This document shows, one piece after another, positions 1 through 9,073 of a DNA stretch of 64,000 nt. Origin of the DNA: Actinokineospora xionganensis (lineage in GTDB: Bacteria; Actinomycetota; Actinomycetes; Mycobacteriales; Pseudonocardiaceae); the NCBI RefSeq assembly GCF_014323725.1, contig NZ_JABVED010000006.1, positions 1-64,000 of the forward strand. Reading direction: 5' to 3'. The position numbers were made by a program, and so were the translations under genes. Position 1 is the first letter of the stretch, and each line of letters opens with the position of its first letter. Below the pieces are notes generated by a model. The model was given only the letters and a program-made list of their open reading frames with translations, was not told where the DNA came from and did not search any database.

Positions 1-36
1 GTGTCGCCCCGCACCCAACCTCCGTGGTCAGTACAC

Positions 37-612
37 CTAGGACAGGACTCCGTCCTGCCGCCCACCGAGTTGCTTCTGGAAGAACACGGACGGCTGGCCG
101 GCGACAATGCCCGTTCCGGTTTGGGTGAACCCGCGGCTGCGGTACAACGAGATCGCAGCGTGCTGGCGGGTCGTCGTGTCCAAGTAGAGTGAAGTGAAGC
201 CGAGTTCGACGGCCCGCCGCTCCAGGTAGTCGATGATCATCCTGCCGACGCCCCACCCTTGCCATCGGGGATGGACTCGCATCCGCTTGACCTCCGCGGT
301 TCCCGGCCGAACCGGGCGCAGCGCGCCCATCGCGACGATGCACCCGCCGAGAGTGCCGACCACGAACTCGCCGCCGGTGTCCAGGTAGTGGCTCTGGATG
401 TCCTCCAGATCATCGTCCCACTCCCCCGGCCCGGCGTTGGCTCCCGCCGCGTCGAGTGCCGCGTGGTGCAGCGCGACCACGGCGGGAGTGTCCGCCCGGG
501 TCACCTGTCGCAGCCGCACCGGCTCATCGGCCGACACCGGCGCGATTCGGCCCAACGCGCGATCTGCCGCCGCGGACGTTGCCTCGCCGTTTCCGAGCGC
601 TTCGTGGGACAC
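37..612 (-). CDS. GNAT family N-acetyltransferase
   Basis: Probable acetyl-CoA-dependent N-acetyltransferase; substrate unknown. The GNAT fold covers roughly the last 130 residues. The acetyl-CoA loop is visible as VHPRWQGWGVGRMIIDYL (motif A, R/Q-x-x-G-x-G/A), followed by a conserved C-terminal LYRSRGF segment. The start is uncertain: the frame is open to 708, but that would run into the divergent gene beginning at 675. GTG at 612 is chosen; GTG at 537 or 519 would remove a poorly conserved N-terminal extension. No good ribosome-binding site separates these options. Family call is firm, start is weak. Confidence 0.8.
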   Translation of the reverse strand: MSHEALGNGEATSAAADRALGRIAPVSADEPVRLRQVTRADTPAVVALHHAALDAAGANAGPGEWDDDLEDIQSHYLDTGGEFVVGTLGGCIVAMGALRPVRPGTAEVKRMRVHPRWQGWGVGRMIIDYLERRAVELGFTSLYLDTTTRQHAAISLYRSRGFTQTGTGIVAGQPSVFFQKQLGGRQDGVLS

Positions 613-674
613 GCGACCATCGTGCCCGAAAGTGTCCGGCCACAAACGGCGGACGGGACTGTACGGTTCCGGGC

Positions 675-1532
675 ATGACGCAGCCGCCGCACCGTCCGCA
701 GGGCGCACCGCAGCCGAACTGGCAGCCTGGTCAGCACCCCCAGTACGGCCAGTACCAGCCCCAACAGGACCCGTACTGGCAGGAGGAGCCGCGCCCGCGC
801 CAAGGCGACTACCGGTCGCAGGCGCCGCAGCGTCCCGACTACCAGGCGGCGCCGCAGCGGGTGCAGGCGCCGCGGCCGCCCGCGGCCCGGGCGGAGCCGC
901 CGTCGTCGTCCTCGGGGTTCCGGATTCCCGGCGTCGGGCTGATCCTGACGCTGCTGGGCACCGCGGTGCAGTTGCTGTGCCTGACGGTGCTGCCGTGGAT
1001 CAGCCAGGGCAACGACCCGCGGTCTCTCTTCGAGCTGTGGGAGGCGCTGTCCAACGGCGGCGCGAACAGCTTCGGCGACTGGTACGTCCTGCTGTTCACA
1101 TACCCACTGATGATCCTGGGTGTGCTGCTGTCATTCGCCGCGGTGCTCGAATCGGTCGCGATGAAGGTCGTCTGGGCCGGGCTGATGCTGCTCGGCATGG
1201 GCTACCTGCTGCTGCGCTACGGCCTGGGCCCGTTGACCGGCTCCTTTGGCGAGCAGAAGTTCGGCACGATGGAGATCGTCGTGGCGCTCGTGGCCGTCGC
1301 GGGCGTGGTGCTGGTGGTGTTCGTGCTCAAGACGGCGGTCAGCATGTTCCGCCGGGTGGCCGGGCTCGTCCTCATCGGACTGTCCGGTGTGCACGTGTTC
1401 GCGGTCATGGACCTGCAGAAGGCCTCGGACCTCAGCGACCTGAGCGTCGGCGCCTTCGGCCCGACACTCGGCTACCTGCTCGTCGGCGTCGCCGCCCTGA
1501 TCGGCCCACGGCGTCTGGTGTCGGGCATTTGA
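675..1532 (+). CDS. Pro/Gln-rich N-terminus multi-pass membrane protein
   Basis: A 285-residue protein of unknown function. The first ~75 residues are rich in Pro, Gln, Tyr and Arg (MTQPPHRPQGAPQPNWQPG) and look disordered and cytosolic. Five or six hydrophobic segments follow, beginning with IPGVGLILTLLGTAVQLL and ending with TLGYLLVGVAALIGP. This architecture is common in actinobacterial envelope proteins of unknown role. ATG 675 is chosen because the composition upstream of it changes to shadow-frame Arg/Pro sequence and because it leaves room for the divergent acetyltransferase. A large hairpin follows 19 nt after the stop. Confidence 0.75.
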   Translation: MTQPPHRPQGAPQPNWQPGQHPQYGQYQPQQDPYWQEEPRPRQGDYRSQAPQRPDYQAAPQRVQAPRPPAARAEPPSSSSGFRIPGVGLILTLLGTAVQLLCLTVLPWISQGNDPRSLFELWEALSNGGANSFGDWYVLLFTYPLMILGVLLSFAAVLESVAMKVVWAGLMLLGMGYLLLRYGLGPLTGSFGEQKFGTMEIVVALVAVAGVVLVVFVLKTAVSMFRRVAGLVLIGLSGVHVFAVMDLQKASDLSDLSVGAFGPTLGYLLVGVAALIGPRRLVSGI

Positions 1533-1551
1533 TCCACCCCGCTCGGTCGCG

Positions 1552-1625
1552 GTGACGTGTCGGGGGTCCCGCACGAACACGCCATCGAAGTTGGCAGTGT
1601 TCGTGCGGGACCCCCGACACGTCAC
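1552..1625. terminator. 29-bp perfect inverted repeat, terminator-like or mobile repeat
   Basis: Positions 1552-1580 and 1597-1625 are exact reverse complements (29 bp, starting GTGACGTGTCGG). The 16-nt loop contains an additional GCCA/TGGC pairing. It lies directly behind the membrane protein gene and so could act as a strong terminator without a U-tract. The perfect match is longer than usual for a simple terminator. A second perfect hairpin of the same style (30 bp, starting GAGCTGACATGC) lies at 19105-19176. A dispersed genomic repeat is the alternative. Confidence 0.75.
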
Positions 1626-1672
1626 CATCAAGGCGACCGAGCCGCGCCTGCGAAGCTGGCGCCACGTCACAG

Positions 1673-2530
1673 GACGGCGCGGGCCACGTCAGCGCACCCG
1701 CCGCCGAACGCGCACGGGAACTGACCGCCATGCTGACCGACCCGGACATCCGGGCGATCGTGCCGCCGTGGGGCGGCGAGACGGCGATCGACCTGCTCCC
1801 CCTGCTCGACTGGGACGCCATCCGAGCCGCGGAACCGACCTGGGTGGTCGGGTTCTCCGACATGTCCACGATCATCACCCCGCTGACCCTGCTGACCGGG
1901 GTCGCGACCATCCACGGCAACAACCTCATGGACACGCCCTACCGCTCCCCGTCGGGACTGCTGTCCTGGCTGGACATCGCCGCCCTACCCACCGGCTCGG
2001 CCTTCACCCAGTCCTCCCCCGGGCTGCACCGCGCGACCGGGTTCGACGACTACCAGGCGCACCCGGACGTCACCGAGTTCACCCTTGGCCAGTCCGGGCC
2101 CTGGGTCCGCCTCGACGGCGACGGCGAGGTGGACGTGTCCGGCAGGCTCATCGGCGGCTGCATCGATACCGTCTGCAACCTCATGGGCACCCGCTTCGGT
2201 GACACGTCAGCGATCCCCGGTGACCTGCTCGTCTATGTCGAAGCCTCCGGAGACGACGCGGCGACGATCTGTCGCAACCTCCACGGCATGCGGCTCGCCG
2301 GGTTCTTCGACCGGGCGAACGCCGTGCTGATCGGCCGGACCCGCGCGCCGGGCATCGCCTCGCTCACCCAGCACGAAGCGGTGGTCGACGCCCTTGGCGG
2401 GCTTGGGGTCCCGCTCATCGCCGACGTCGAGTGCGGCCACGTCCCGCCGTACCTGCCACTGGTCAACGGTGCTCTCGGCCGCGTCGTCCACAACGCGACC
2501 GAGAGCACCGTCACCCAAACCCTGGCCTAG
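1673..2530 (+). pseudogene. LD-carboxypeptidase (S66, MccF-like), 5' truncated
   Basis: Clear S66 peptidase family sequence (murein tetrapeptide carboxypeptidase/MccF type). It retains VPPWGGE, the nucleophile segment VVGFSDMST, the glutamate in VYVEASGD and the histidine in CGHVPP, so the Ser-Glu-His triad is present. The first in-frame ATG is at 1730, but homologous sequence (GHVSAPAAERARELTAM) continues upstream in frame to about 1673. There it meets the hairpin region, with an in-frame TGA at 1553 and no start codon in between. Roughly 60-80 N-terminal residues of a normal S66 protein are missing. A short product from 1730 (266 aa) is conceivable, but loss of function is more likely. It ends 3 nt from the convergent oxidase gene. 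Confidence 0.7.
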
Positions 2531-2533
2531 CCG

Positions 2534-4564
2534 CTATTCCGGCTGGTTGGGCGTGTCATGCCCGGCCACGAAGGTCGTGGTATAGCCCTCGTAGGACAGG
2601 TGCATGACCATTCCGAGCGCCGCGTGGTCGAGGTCGTGGCAGTGGTCCATCCACAGCCCCGGGTTGTCCGCCTTGAACATCACCTCGTACGTCTCTCCCG
2701 GATGGACAGTGACGGTGTCGAGCCATTGCGGGCTGCCGGACGCCCGCTTCCCGTTGCGGGACAACACAAGCGCGTGGTGGCCGTGCAGGTGCATCGGGTG
2801 GTCGACGAAGCTGCGGTTCACGAACCTCATCCGGACCAAATCGCCTTCGTTCACCATCACGGCGGGCACGTTCGGGAACAGGTCACCGTTGACCGTGTAG
2901 ACCATGGCGAACTTGCCGTCGTAGAAGCCGAGTCGGTTGTCCATCACCCATTCGACCGTTCGCTCGACCGGGGTGTCCGCACCGAAGTTCGTGGGCGCCG
3001 GAGCGCCGTAGCTGTTGGCGTCGAGTTCCGCGCCGTCGAACCTGGGCGCACGGTCGCCGGTGCCGTCGGGGCTCAGCAGCATCCCCGTGTCCGGATGGCC
3101 CATGGTGGCCAGCCGCACGGGCGCGTCCGGCATGGTGAACTCGACGTCGTACCGCGCGCCGCCGCCGAGGACTAGGACGTTGTCGGTGACCTCGGTAGGT
3201 CCGTTGACCGTTGTGCCGTCGATGGCGGTGACCTTGAACGATGTGCCGGTGAGGCTGAACCTGCGGGTCTGGCTGTCGGAGTTGACCAGCCGCAGCCGGG
3301 TCTTCGTGCCCGCGGGCACGGCCTTGCGGTCGAGCAGGTCGGTCCCGTTCATCACCTGGATCTGGTTCTTGAAGGTGTGCACCACCACGGGAATGTCGGT
3401 GACAGCGGCTTCCGGGGAGGGGGGATCGACGACGAACCCGCCGTAGAGGCCCGCGCGCACCTGCTCGGAGGAGACCTGGTGCGAGTGGTACCAGTAGCTG
3501 CCGACGTCCGGAGCGCGGAAGCGGTACACGTGCCTGCCGCCGGGGCGCACGGCGTCCTGGGTCAGGCCCGGCACGCCGTCCTCGGCGTTGGGCACGTCGA
3601 CCCCATGCCAGTGCAGCGTGACACCCACCTCGACATCGGCGTTGCGCAGCTCGACCTCCACGAGTTCGTGCTGCCGCACCCGAAGCAGCGGACCGGGAAC
3701 GGTTCCGTCGTAGGTCCAGCCCTGGATCTTCGCCCCGGACGGCAGGGTGAGCTCAGTGGTCCGCGCGGTCAGGGTGAACTTCTTGTCCGGCACGCCGTCC
3801 TTGGGCCCACTCAGCTCCGTGATCGGCTTGCCTGGCGCGGGGCTGTACGCGACCGGCGAGACACCACCGGACCCGTGACCGCCCGCGGCGTGCGCGACGC
3901 CGCCATGCTCGGCCATGTTGTAGCTGCCCGGGAGCCTGCTCGACGACGACCCCCACACGGAGCCGACGACCACCACCGCGACGAACGCCGTGACCTTGGC
4001 GCCGGTCCGCAGAAAGCGCACACCCAGCCCGGGAAACGGCGCGCCGGTGGTCAGCAGGCCGGACACCTTGCGCAGCTTGACGACCTGCAGCAGCGCCGCG
4101 ATCAGGAACAGGAAGCCGTAGACCACGATTTCGTCGAACAGCCCGCCGACCGGCTGCCTGAAGAAGCCCAGCCAGAAGGCGAAGACCGCGCCGATCGCCG
4201 TCAGCCGAGGCGGCAGGCCGACCTTCAGCTCCGCGAACCGCGCGCGGTCGTCCGGCTCGCGGAGCGCGGGGAACATCCAGACGTAGGTGAGCACGGCCGG
4301 AACCAGCAACATCGGCACGCCGAACACCAGATCGTTGGCGCCGAAATCCCAGCCGTGGTCCAGAAGCAGCGCGATCAGCACCGCTTTCGCCACCACCGGC
4401 ACACCGGCGAGGACCAGCAGCGCCCGCACCCGCTTCGCGCCCGACGCCCGCTTCCGGGCGTCGGGCTGCCTCACCAGGCTCCCGATCCGCCATGCCGCCA
4501 ACGCCCACAGGGCGATCAGCGCCACGTCGACCATGGTGTCCGACCCGACTAAAGCCTCGAACAT
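2534..4564 (-). CDS. multicopper oxidase fused to an N-terminal membrane domain
   Basis: A 676-residue protein. Residues 1-~215 hold about six hydrophobic segments (for example VPMLLVPAVLTYVWMFPAL and EIVVYGFLFLIAALLQVV). The remainder is an extracytoplasmic multicopper oxidase with cupredoxin-like domains. Copper motifs are complete: HWHG (~318), WYHSH (~358), HPMHLHG (~588) and HCHDLDHAALGM (~641), which gives the type 1, 2 and 3 ligands including the axial Met. This predicts an O2-reducing oxidase of phenolics or metal ions tethered to the membrane; the substrate cannot be read from sequence. The family usually has a cleavable signal instead of a six-helix anchor, which is the unusual part. 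It starts at ATG 4564 and is probably monocistronic. Confidence 0.92.
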   Translation of the reverse strand: MFEALVGSDTMVDVALIALWALAAWRIGSLVRQPDARKRASGAKRVRALLVLAGVPVVAKAVLIALLLDHGWDFGANDLVFGVPMLLVPAVLTYVWMFPALREPDDRARFAELKVGLPPRLTAIGAVFAFWLGFFRQPVGGLFDEIVVYGFLFLIAALLQVVKLRKVSGLLTTGAPFPGLGVRFLRTGAKVTAFVAVVVVGSVWGSSSSRLPGSYNMAEHGGVAHAAGGHGSGGVSPVAYSPAPGKPITELSGPKDGVPDKKFTLTARTTELTLPSGAKIQGWTYDGTVPGPLLRVRQHELVEVELRNADVEVGVTLHWHGVDVPNAEDGVPGLTQDAVRPGGRHVYRFRAPDVGSYWYHSHQVSSEQVRAGLYGGFVVDPPSPEAAVTDIPVVVHTFKNQIQVMNGTDLLDRKAVPAGTKTRLRLVNSDSQTRRFSLTGTSFKVTAIDGTTVNGPTEVTDNVLVLGGGARYDVEFTMPDAPVRLATMGHPDTGMLLSPDGTGDRAPRFDGAELDANSYGAPAPTNFGADTPVERTVEWVMDNRLGFYDGKFAMVYTVNGDLFPNVPAVMVNEGDLVRMRFVNRSFVDHPMHLHGHHALVLSRNGKRASGSPQWLDTVTVHPGETYEVMFKADNPGLWMDHCHDLDHAALGMVMHLSYEGYTTTFVAGHDTPNQPE

Positions 4565-4666
4565 CGAAATCCCCTCGCCGCGAACCGCGCCTGCCGCGCT
4601 CCCGGCATCACCCTCCCAGCGCGTTCCGCCGCGGACATCGGGGAACGTCCCTGGTTGGGGTCAGGG

Positions 4667-5983
4667 TCAGTCCCCTGAGGTCAGCTCCCGCAGGCCGTCG
4701 ACCAGGCGGTCGATGTGCTCGATCTTGGAGCCCAGGCCGACCGACGCGCGGACCGCGGTGGGCGGCAGCGTGCACTCGGCGGAACCCGCCTCGCGCAGCA
4801 GGCCGCGGGTGAGGGGGTGTGAGCAGAAGAGGCCGTCGCGCACGCCGATCCCGTAGCGCTTGGCGAGGAACGCGGACACGTCCGACGAGTCGTGTCCGGC
4901 CACGGCGAAGGTGACGATCCCGACCCGGTCGGCGTCCGTGCCGAAGATCGACAGCTCGCGCGCGCCCGGCACGGTGGCGAGTCCCTCGCGCAGGGTCGCG
5001 ACCAGCCGGTGCTCGTGGGCGGCCATCGCGTCCCAGTCGGCGTCGTCGAGCGCGGTGCAGACCGCGGCCATGGCGATCGCGCCGATGACGTTCGGACTGC
5101 CCGCCTCGTGCCTGCTCGGCGACGGGTGCCAGCTCACGTCGCCCGCGGCGTCGCCCACCAGCGCGCTCGCGCCGCCGCCCGCCAGGTACGGGGTGGCCGC
5201 GTCCATCCAGTCCGACCGGCCGGCGAGGATGCCCGCGCCGAACGGCGCGTAGAGCTTGTGCCCGGACAGAGCCAGGTAGTCGACGTCGAGTTCGGCCATG
5301 TCGACCCGGCGGTGCGGGGCCAACTGGGCGGCGTCGAGGGCGATGCGCGCGTCCACGCTCCGCGCGACCCGGGCGAGTTCGGCGACCGGCCACACCTCGC
5401 CGGTCACGTTCGAGGCGCCGGTCACGGCCAGCAGGATCGGGCCGGTGTGGGTGCGGCGCAGGTCGGTGAGCGCGGCCTCGGCGGAGGCGACCGCCTCGGC
5501 GGGCGTCGCGGGGACCGGCAGCCGGATCGGGTCGCGCCACGGCAGCAGGTTGGCGTGGTGCTCGCCGGCGAAGGTCACCACCTTCGCGTCCGCGGGGACG
5601 AGGTGGGCCAGCAGGTTGAGCGAGTCGGTGGTGCTGCGGGTGAACACCACCAGGTCCTCGGGACGGGCGCCGATGAACCAGCCCAGGGTCTGCCGGGCGT
5701 GCTCGAACCCGCGGGTGCACTTCTGCGACAGCGCTCCCGCGCCCCGGTGCACGCTGGCGTAGTACGGGAGGATCTCGTTGACCGCTTCCTGCGCGGCGAC
5801 CGCGCACGGCGCCGAGGCGGCGTAGTCGAGGTTGGCGTAGGTCAGCAGCCCGCGCGGTGTGTCGACGACGACATCCCCACCGAGCACGCGCGGGCCGGGC
5901 GGTCGTTCCTCCACCTGGCCCTCGGGCTGCAGGCGCCGGGTGCGGGTGGCGGCGATGGGGTTGGGCGGGGACTGCGTCGACAT
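4667..5983 (-). CDS. class V aminotransferase / cysteine desulfurase-like PLP enzyme
   Basis: 438 residues from ATG 5983, preceded by a GGGAGG ribosome-binding site. This is a fold-type I PLP enzyme of the NifS/SufS/CsdA superfamily: NLDYAASAP near the N-terminus, FTRSTTDSLNLL, DAAQLAPH (PLP-binding Asp), and the Schiff-base lysine in LSGHKLYAPFGAG (~240). The reaction is therefore transamination, desulfuration or a related PLP chemistry. It is transcribed divergently from the methionine-salvage operon that begins at 6245. That operon lacks an mtnE-type aminotransferase here, so a role in the final transamination is a possible but unproven link. Confidence 0.85.
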   Translation of the reverse strand: MSTQSPPNPIAATRTRRLQPEGQVEERPPGPRVLGGDVVVDTPRGLLTYANLDYAASAPCAVAAQEAVNEILPYYASVHRGAGALSQKCTRGFEHARQTLGWFIGARPEDLVVFTRSTTDSLNLLAHLVPADAKVVTFAGEHHANLLPWRDPIRLPVPATPAEAVASAEAALTDLRRTHTGPILLAVTGASNVTGEVWPVAELARVARSVDARIALDAAQLAPHRRVDMAELDVDYLALSGHKLYAPFGAGILAGRSDWMDAATPYLAGGGASALVGDAAGDVSWHPSPSRHEAGSPNVIGAIAMAAVCTALDDADWDAMAAHEHRLVATLREGLATVPGARELSIFGTDADRVGIVTFAVAGHDSSDVSAFLAKRYGIGVRDGLFCSHPLTRGLLREAGSAECTLPPTAVRASVGLGSKIEHIDRLVDGLRELTSGD

Positions 5984-6244
5984 GGGGTGGGTCCTCCCGG
6001 CAATCGTGCGGTACGCGTCGGGTTGTGCCCGACGACGCAACAACCTGGCACCTGCGCATCCCCGCGTACACAGCCATTCGGTGTGATCTTCACCGTTTCC
6101 AGGTTCACATCTCACGTCACAGGCGAACAGGGAACGCGGGTCGGAGCGCAGAAAGGAGGAATCCTCTCCTGTGGGACGCCCGAGGGCCAACTGCCGTCGC
6201 GCATTACAGTGGCCCCGGAATCGGACGACGAGCGGAACGGGGCC

Positions 6245-7231
6245 ATGGCGCGGTCGCTGGCATGGGAAGACGGCAGCGTTGTCGCGGTGGACCAATGCGC
6301 GTTGCCGCATGACTACCGTGAGCTTCGGCTGCGCACGGTCGACGAGGTCATCGACGCCATCAAGCGGCTCGCCATTCGCGGCGCTCCCGCCATCGGCGTC
6401 GCCGGCGCGCTCGCGGTGGCCATCTCCGCCGAGCTGCACACCGTCGACGGACGCTGCGACGTCGACGCCGTCCTGGCCGACGCCCGCCGGATCGCCGACG
6501 CGCGGCCGACCGCGGTCAACCTGAGCTGGGCGGTCGACCGGGTCGTGACGCACCTGCCCGGCGGCGCGCCCGCCGTGCTGGCCGAGGCGCTGGCCATCCT
6601 GGCCGAGGACGAGGACCGCAACCGTGCCGCCGCCGCGAACGCCGCCGAACTGGTGCTGCGGCTGTGCGAGCGCCGCCCGCTGCGGCTGCTGACCCACTGC
6701 AACACCGGCAGGCTGGCGACCGTGGCCTGGGGCACCGCGCTGGGCACCATCCGGACACTGGCCGAGGCCGGGCACGTCGAGGAAGTGTTGTTCGGCGAGA
6801 CCCGGCCGCTGCTGCAGGGCGCGCGGCTGACCGCGTGGGAGCTGGCGGAGGCTGGGATCGCGCACCGGCTGTGCGTCGACTCGGCGGGTCCCGCCGCGAT
6901 CGCCGCGGGCATGGTCGACTGCGTCCTCGTCGGCGCCGACCGGGTCTGCGCGAACGGGGACGTCGCCAACAAGATCGGGACTTACTCGCTGGCCCTCGCG
7001 GCGCGGCGCTCCAGTGTGCCGTTCATCGTCGTGGCTCCGGTCTCCACGCTCGACCCGTCGCTCGCGACCGGGGCCGACATCGAGATCGAGCAGCGCTCGG
7101 CCGACGAGGTCACGGTGTTCGGCGGTGTCGCGGTGGCGCCCGCGGGGACGGCCGTGTTCAACCCGGCCTTCGACGTCACACCCGCCGACCTGATCACCGC
7201 CGTCGTCACCGAGCAGGGGGCCTTCGGATGA
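6245..7231 (+). CDS. mtnA: S-methyl-5-thioribose-1-phosphate isomerase
   Basis: 328 residues. It isomerises 5-methylthioribose-1-phosphate to methylthioribulose-1-phosphate, the entry step of methionine salvage shown here. Family signatures include IRGAPAIGVAGALA near the N-terminus, THCNTGRLATVAWGTALG (catalytic Cys region), GETRPLLQGARLTAWEL, and VGADRVCANGDVANKIGTY with the catalytic Asp. The open frame extends far upstream, but ATG 6245 matches the family N-terminus (MARSLAWEDGSV). The 261-nt spacer to the divergent aminotransferase must hold both promoters; no recognisable SAM riboswitch core was found in it. First gene of a four-gene coupled operon. Confidence 0.95.
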   Translation: MARSLAWEDGSVVAVDQCALPHDYRELRLRTVDEVIDAIKRLAIRGAPAIGVAGALAVAISAELHTVDGRCDVDAVLADARRIADARPTAVNLSWAVDRVVTHLPGGAPAVLAEALAILAEDEDRNRAAAANAAELVLRLCERRPLRLLTHCNTGRLATVAWGTALGTIRTLAEAGHVEEVLFGETRPLLQGARLTAWELAEAGIAHRLCVDSAGPAAIAAGMVDCVLVGADRVCANGDVANKIGTYSLALAARRSSVPFIVVAPVSTLDPSLATGADIEIEQRSADEVTVFGGVAVAPAGTAVFNPAFDVTPADLITAVVTEQGAFG

Positions 7232-7818
7232 CAGATCTCGCAGCCATGTCCGCCCAGCTCTACGCGCGCGGCTGGATGGAGGGCACCGCGGGCAACATCT
7301 CGGTTCGCCTCGACGCCGAGACCGCGCTGATCACCGCCAGCGGGGTCAGCAAGGGCTCGCTGACCAGCGAGGACACCGTCCGGGTGCGGATCGCCGACGC
7401 CCGGCCGGTCGAGTCCGCGGGCCCGCGGCCGTCGGCTGAGACGTCCATCCACACCGCGCTCTACCAGGTGTTTCCCGACTGCGGCGCGGTCGTGCACGCG
7501 CACCCGCCCTATGCCACGGCGGTCGCCGCGCTGGCCACCCGGCGGGGGGCCGATGTCGAGGAGTTCGTCGGGCTGGAGATCATCAAGGGGTTGGGCGCCA
7601 CCGACAAGGTCCTGATCCCGGTCTTCGAGAACCACGCCGAGGTGCCGCGCATCGGCGCCGACGTCGCCGCCCGGCTCACCCCGGACGCTCCCCCGGCGCT
7701 GCTGATCGGCGCGCACGGCGCGACGACCTGGGGTCCGACGCTGGCGGCGGCGCGCAACCGGATGGAATGCCTCGAAATGCTGTGCAGGCTGCGGCTGCTG
7801 ATCGAAAGGAACGCGTGA
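7228..7818 (+). CDS. mtnB: methylthioribulose-1-phosphate dehydratase
   Basis: 196 residues, class II aldolase/adducin fold. It dehydrates methylthioribulose-1-phosphate to the diketo phosphate. Zinc-ligand histidines are visible in VVHAHPPYA and in the C-terminal GAHGATTWG. The family segment GTAGNISVRL lies near the N-terminus and ITASGVSKG follows it. ATG 7228 overlaps the mtnA stop by 4 nt (ATGA), so translation is coupled. The product feeds MtnC and MtnD, encoded next. Confidence 0.93.
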   Translation: MTDLAAMSAQLYARGWMEGTAGNISVRLDAETALITASGVSKGSLTSEDTVRVRIADARPVESAGPRPSAETSIHTALYQVFPDCGAVVHAHPPYATAVAALATRRGADVEEFVGLEIIKGLGATDKVLIPVFENHAEVPRIGADVAARLTPDAPPALLIGAHGATTWGPTLAAARNRMECLEMLCRLRLLIERNA

Positions 7819-8390
7819 TGACCCTGCTTCAGGTCATGCCGGAGGACGACGCCACGACGGTTCTGGTGCGCACCCGGGATTCCGCTGAGATCTCCGCGCA
7901 GCTCGCGCCGTTCGGCATCACGCTGGAGAACTGGGACACCGTCGACCTGCCCGCGGGCGCGGGCCAGGACGAGGTGCTCGCCGCCTACCGGTCGGAGGTG
8001 GACCGGGTGTCCAAGGAGGGGCCGTACCCGCTGGTCGACGTGGTCCGCCTGGTGCCCGACGACAGCGACCCGGACTGGCCGACGAAGGCCGCGGGCGCAC
8101 GGACCAAGTTCCTCGACGAGCACACCCACGACGAGGACGAGGTCCGCTTCTTCGTGGAGGGATCCGGCTGCTTCTACCTGCACCTCGACGGCAAGGTTTA
8201 TGCGGTGGTGTGCGAGGCAGGCGACCTGATGTCGGTCCCCGCCGGCACGACGCACTGGTTCGACATGGGCGAGCGGCCGCACTTCTGCGCGATCCGCTTC
8301 TTCCAGGAGGAGGACGGCTGGGTGGCGGGCTTCACCGGGTCGAAGATCTCCGCCGGGATGCCGACCCTCGACGAGCTGCTGGCCGCGTGA
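7818..8390 (+). CDS. mtnD: acireductone dioxygenase (ARD)
   Basis: 190 residues, cupin fold. It oxidises acireductone with O2 to the 2-keto acid precursor of methionine plus formate (Fe form). The metal site is visible in EHTHDEDEVRFF (HxHxxxE) and in the later TTHWFDMG histidine. It starts at ATG 7818, sharing one base with the mtnB stop. Encoded before the phosphatase mtnC although it acts after it; gene order does not follow reaction order. Confidence 0.95.
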   Translation: MTLLQVMPEDDATTVLVRTRDSAEISAQLAPFGITLENWDTVDLPAGAGQDEVLAAYRSEVDRVSKEGPYPLVDVVRLVPDDSDPDWPTKAAGARTKFLDEHTHDEDEVRFFVEGSGCFYLHLDGKVYAVVCEAGDLMSVPAGTTHWFDMGERPHFCAIRFFQEEDGWVAGFTGSKISAGMPTLDELLAA

Positions 8391-9073
8391 TCAGCTCCGT
8401 CGTCCTCGACATCGAGGGCACCACCAGCCCCCTGTCGGCCGTCCACGACATCCTGTTCCCCTATGCGCGGGAACGGATCGCGGACTGGATCCGCGACGAG
8501 CGCCCGGGCACCCCCGAGGTCAGCGACGGGGTTCGGGAACTGGCGGGCGCCGAGGTCGACGTGGTCGCCACCCTGCTCGACTGGCACGACCGGAACCTCA
8601 AGCACAGCCCACTCAAGACACTGCACGGGCTGATCTGGGAACGCGGCTTCCTCGCCGGGGACCTGCGCGGGGTGGTGTACCCGGACGTTCCGCCCGCGCT
8701 GGCGGAGTGGCGCGAACGCGGGGTGCGGATCTGGATCTACTCCTCGGGTTCCGTTCTGGCCCAGCGCCTCTGGTTCTCCCAGACCGATCAGGGCGACCTG
8801 CTGTCGTTGCTGGACGGGCACTTCGACACCGTCAGCGGCGGGCCGAAGAAGGAAGTTGCCTCCTACGAGCACATCGCGAGCGTCATCGGCGTGCCGCCGG
8901 GCGACATCCTGTTCCTGTCCGACGCCGTGGCCGAGCTCGACGCGGCGCGCGCGGCCGGGTGGCGGACCGCCGGCGTCAGCAGGCCCGAGGACGGGAATCC
9001 CGACGTGGGAACACATCCGGCGGTCGTGACGTTCGAAGCAGTTCCACGTGAGGAATTCCCACCGCAACCATGA
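8387..9073 (+). CDS. mtnC: acireductone synthase (enolase-phosphatase E1)
   Basis: 228 residues, HAD superfamily. It enolises and dephosphorylates the diketo-methylthiopentyl phosphate to acireductone. The HAD motifs are VVLDIEGTTS (nucleophile Asp; Glu in place of the usual second Asp, as in E1 enzymes), IYSSGSVLAQ, and DILFLSDAVAELDAA. It begins at GTG 8387, overlapping the mtnD stop by 4 nt. It is the last gene of the operon and is followed by a GC-rich hairpin at 9153. Confidence 0.95.
   Translation: MISSVVLDIEGTTSPLSAVHDILFPYARERIADWIRDERPGTPEVSDGVRELAGAEVDVVATLLDWHDRNLKHSPLKTLHGLIWERGFLAGDLRGVVYPDVPPALAEWRERGVRIWIYSSGSVLAQRLWFSQTDQGDLLSLLDGHFDTVSGGPKKEVASYEHIASVIGVPPGDILFLSDAVAELDAARAAGWRTAGVSRPEDGNPDVGTHPAVVTFEAVPREEFPPQP

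Noticed and set aside
398-1555. Long Arg/Ala/Pro-rich frame over the first two genes
   Set aside because: It runs antisense to and in another frame of the acetyltransferase and membrane-protein genes; composition is that of a high-GC shadow.
5984-6244. SAM riboswitch ahead of mtnA
   Set aside because: The conserved SAM-I/SAM-IV core (paired GGC/CAACC-type elements) could not be found by eye; a covariance-model search would be decisive.
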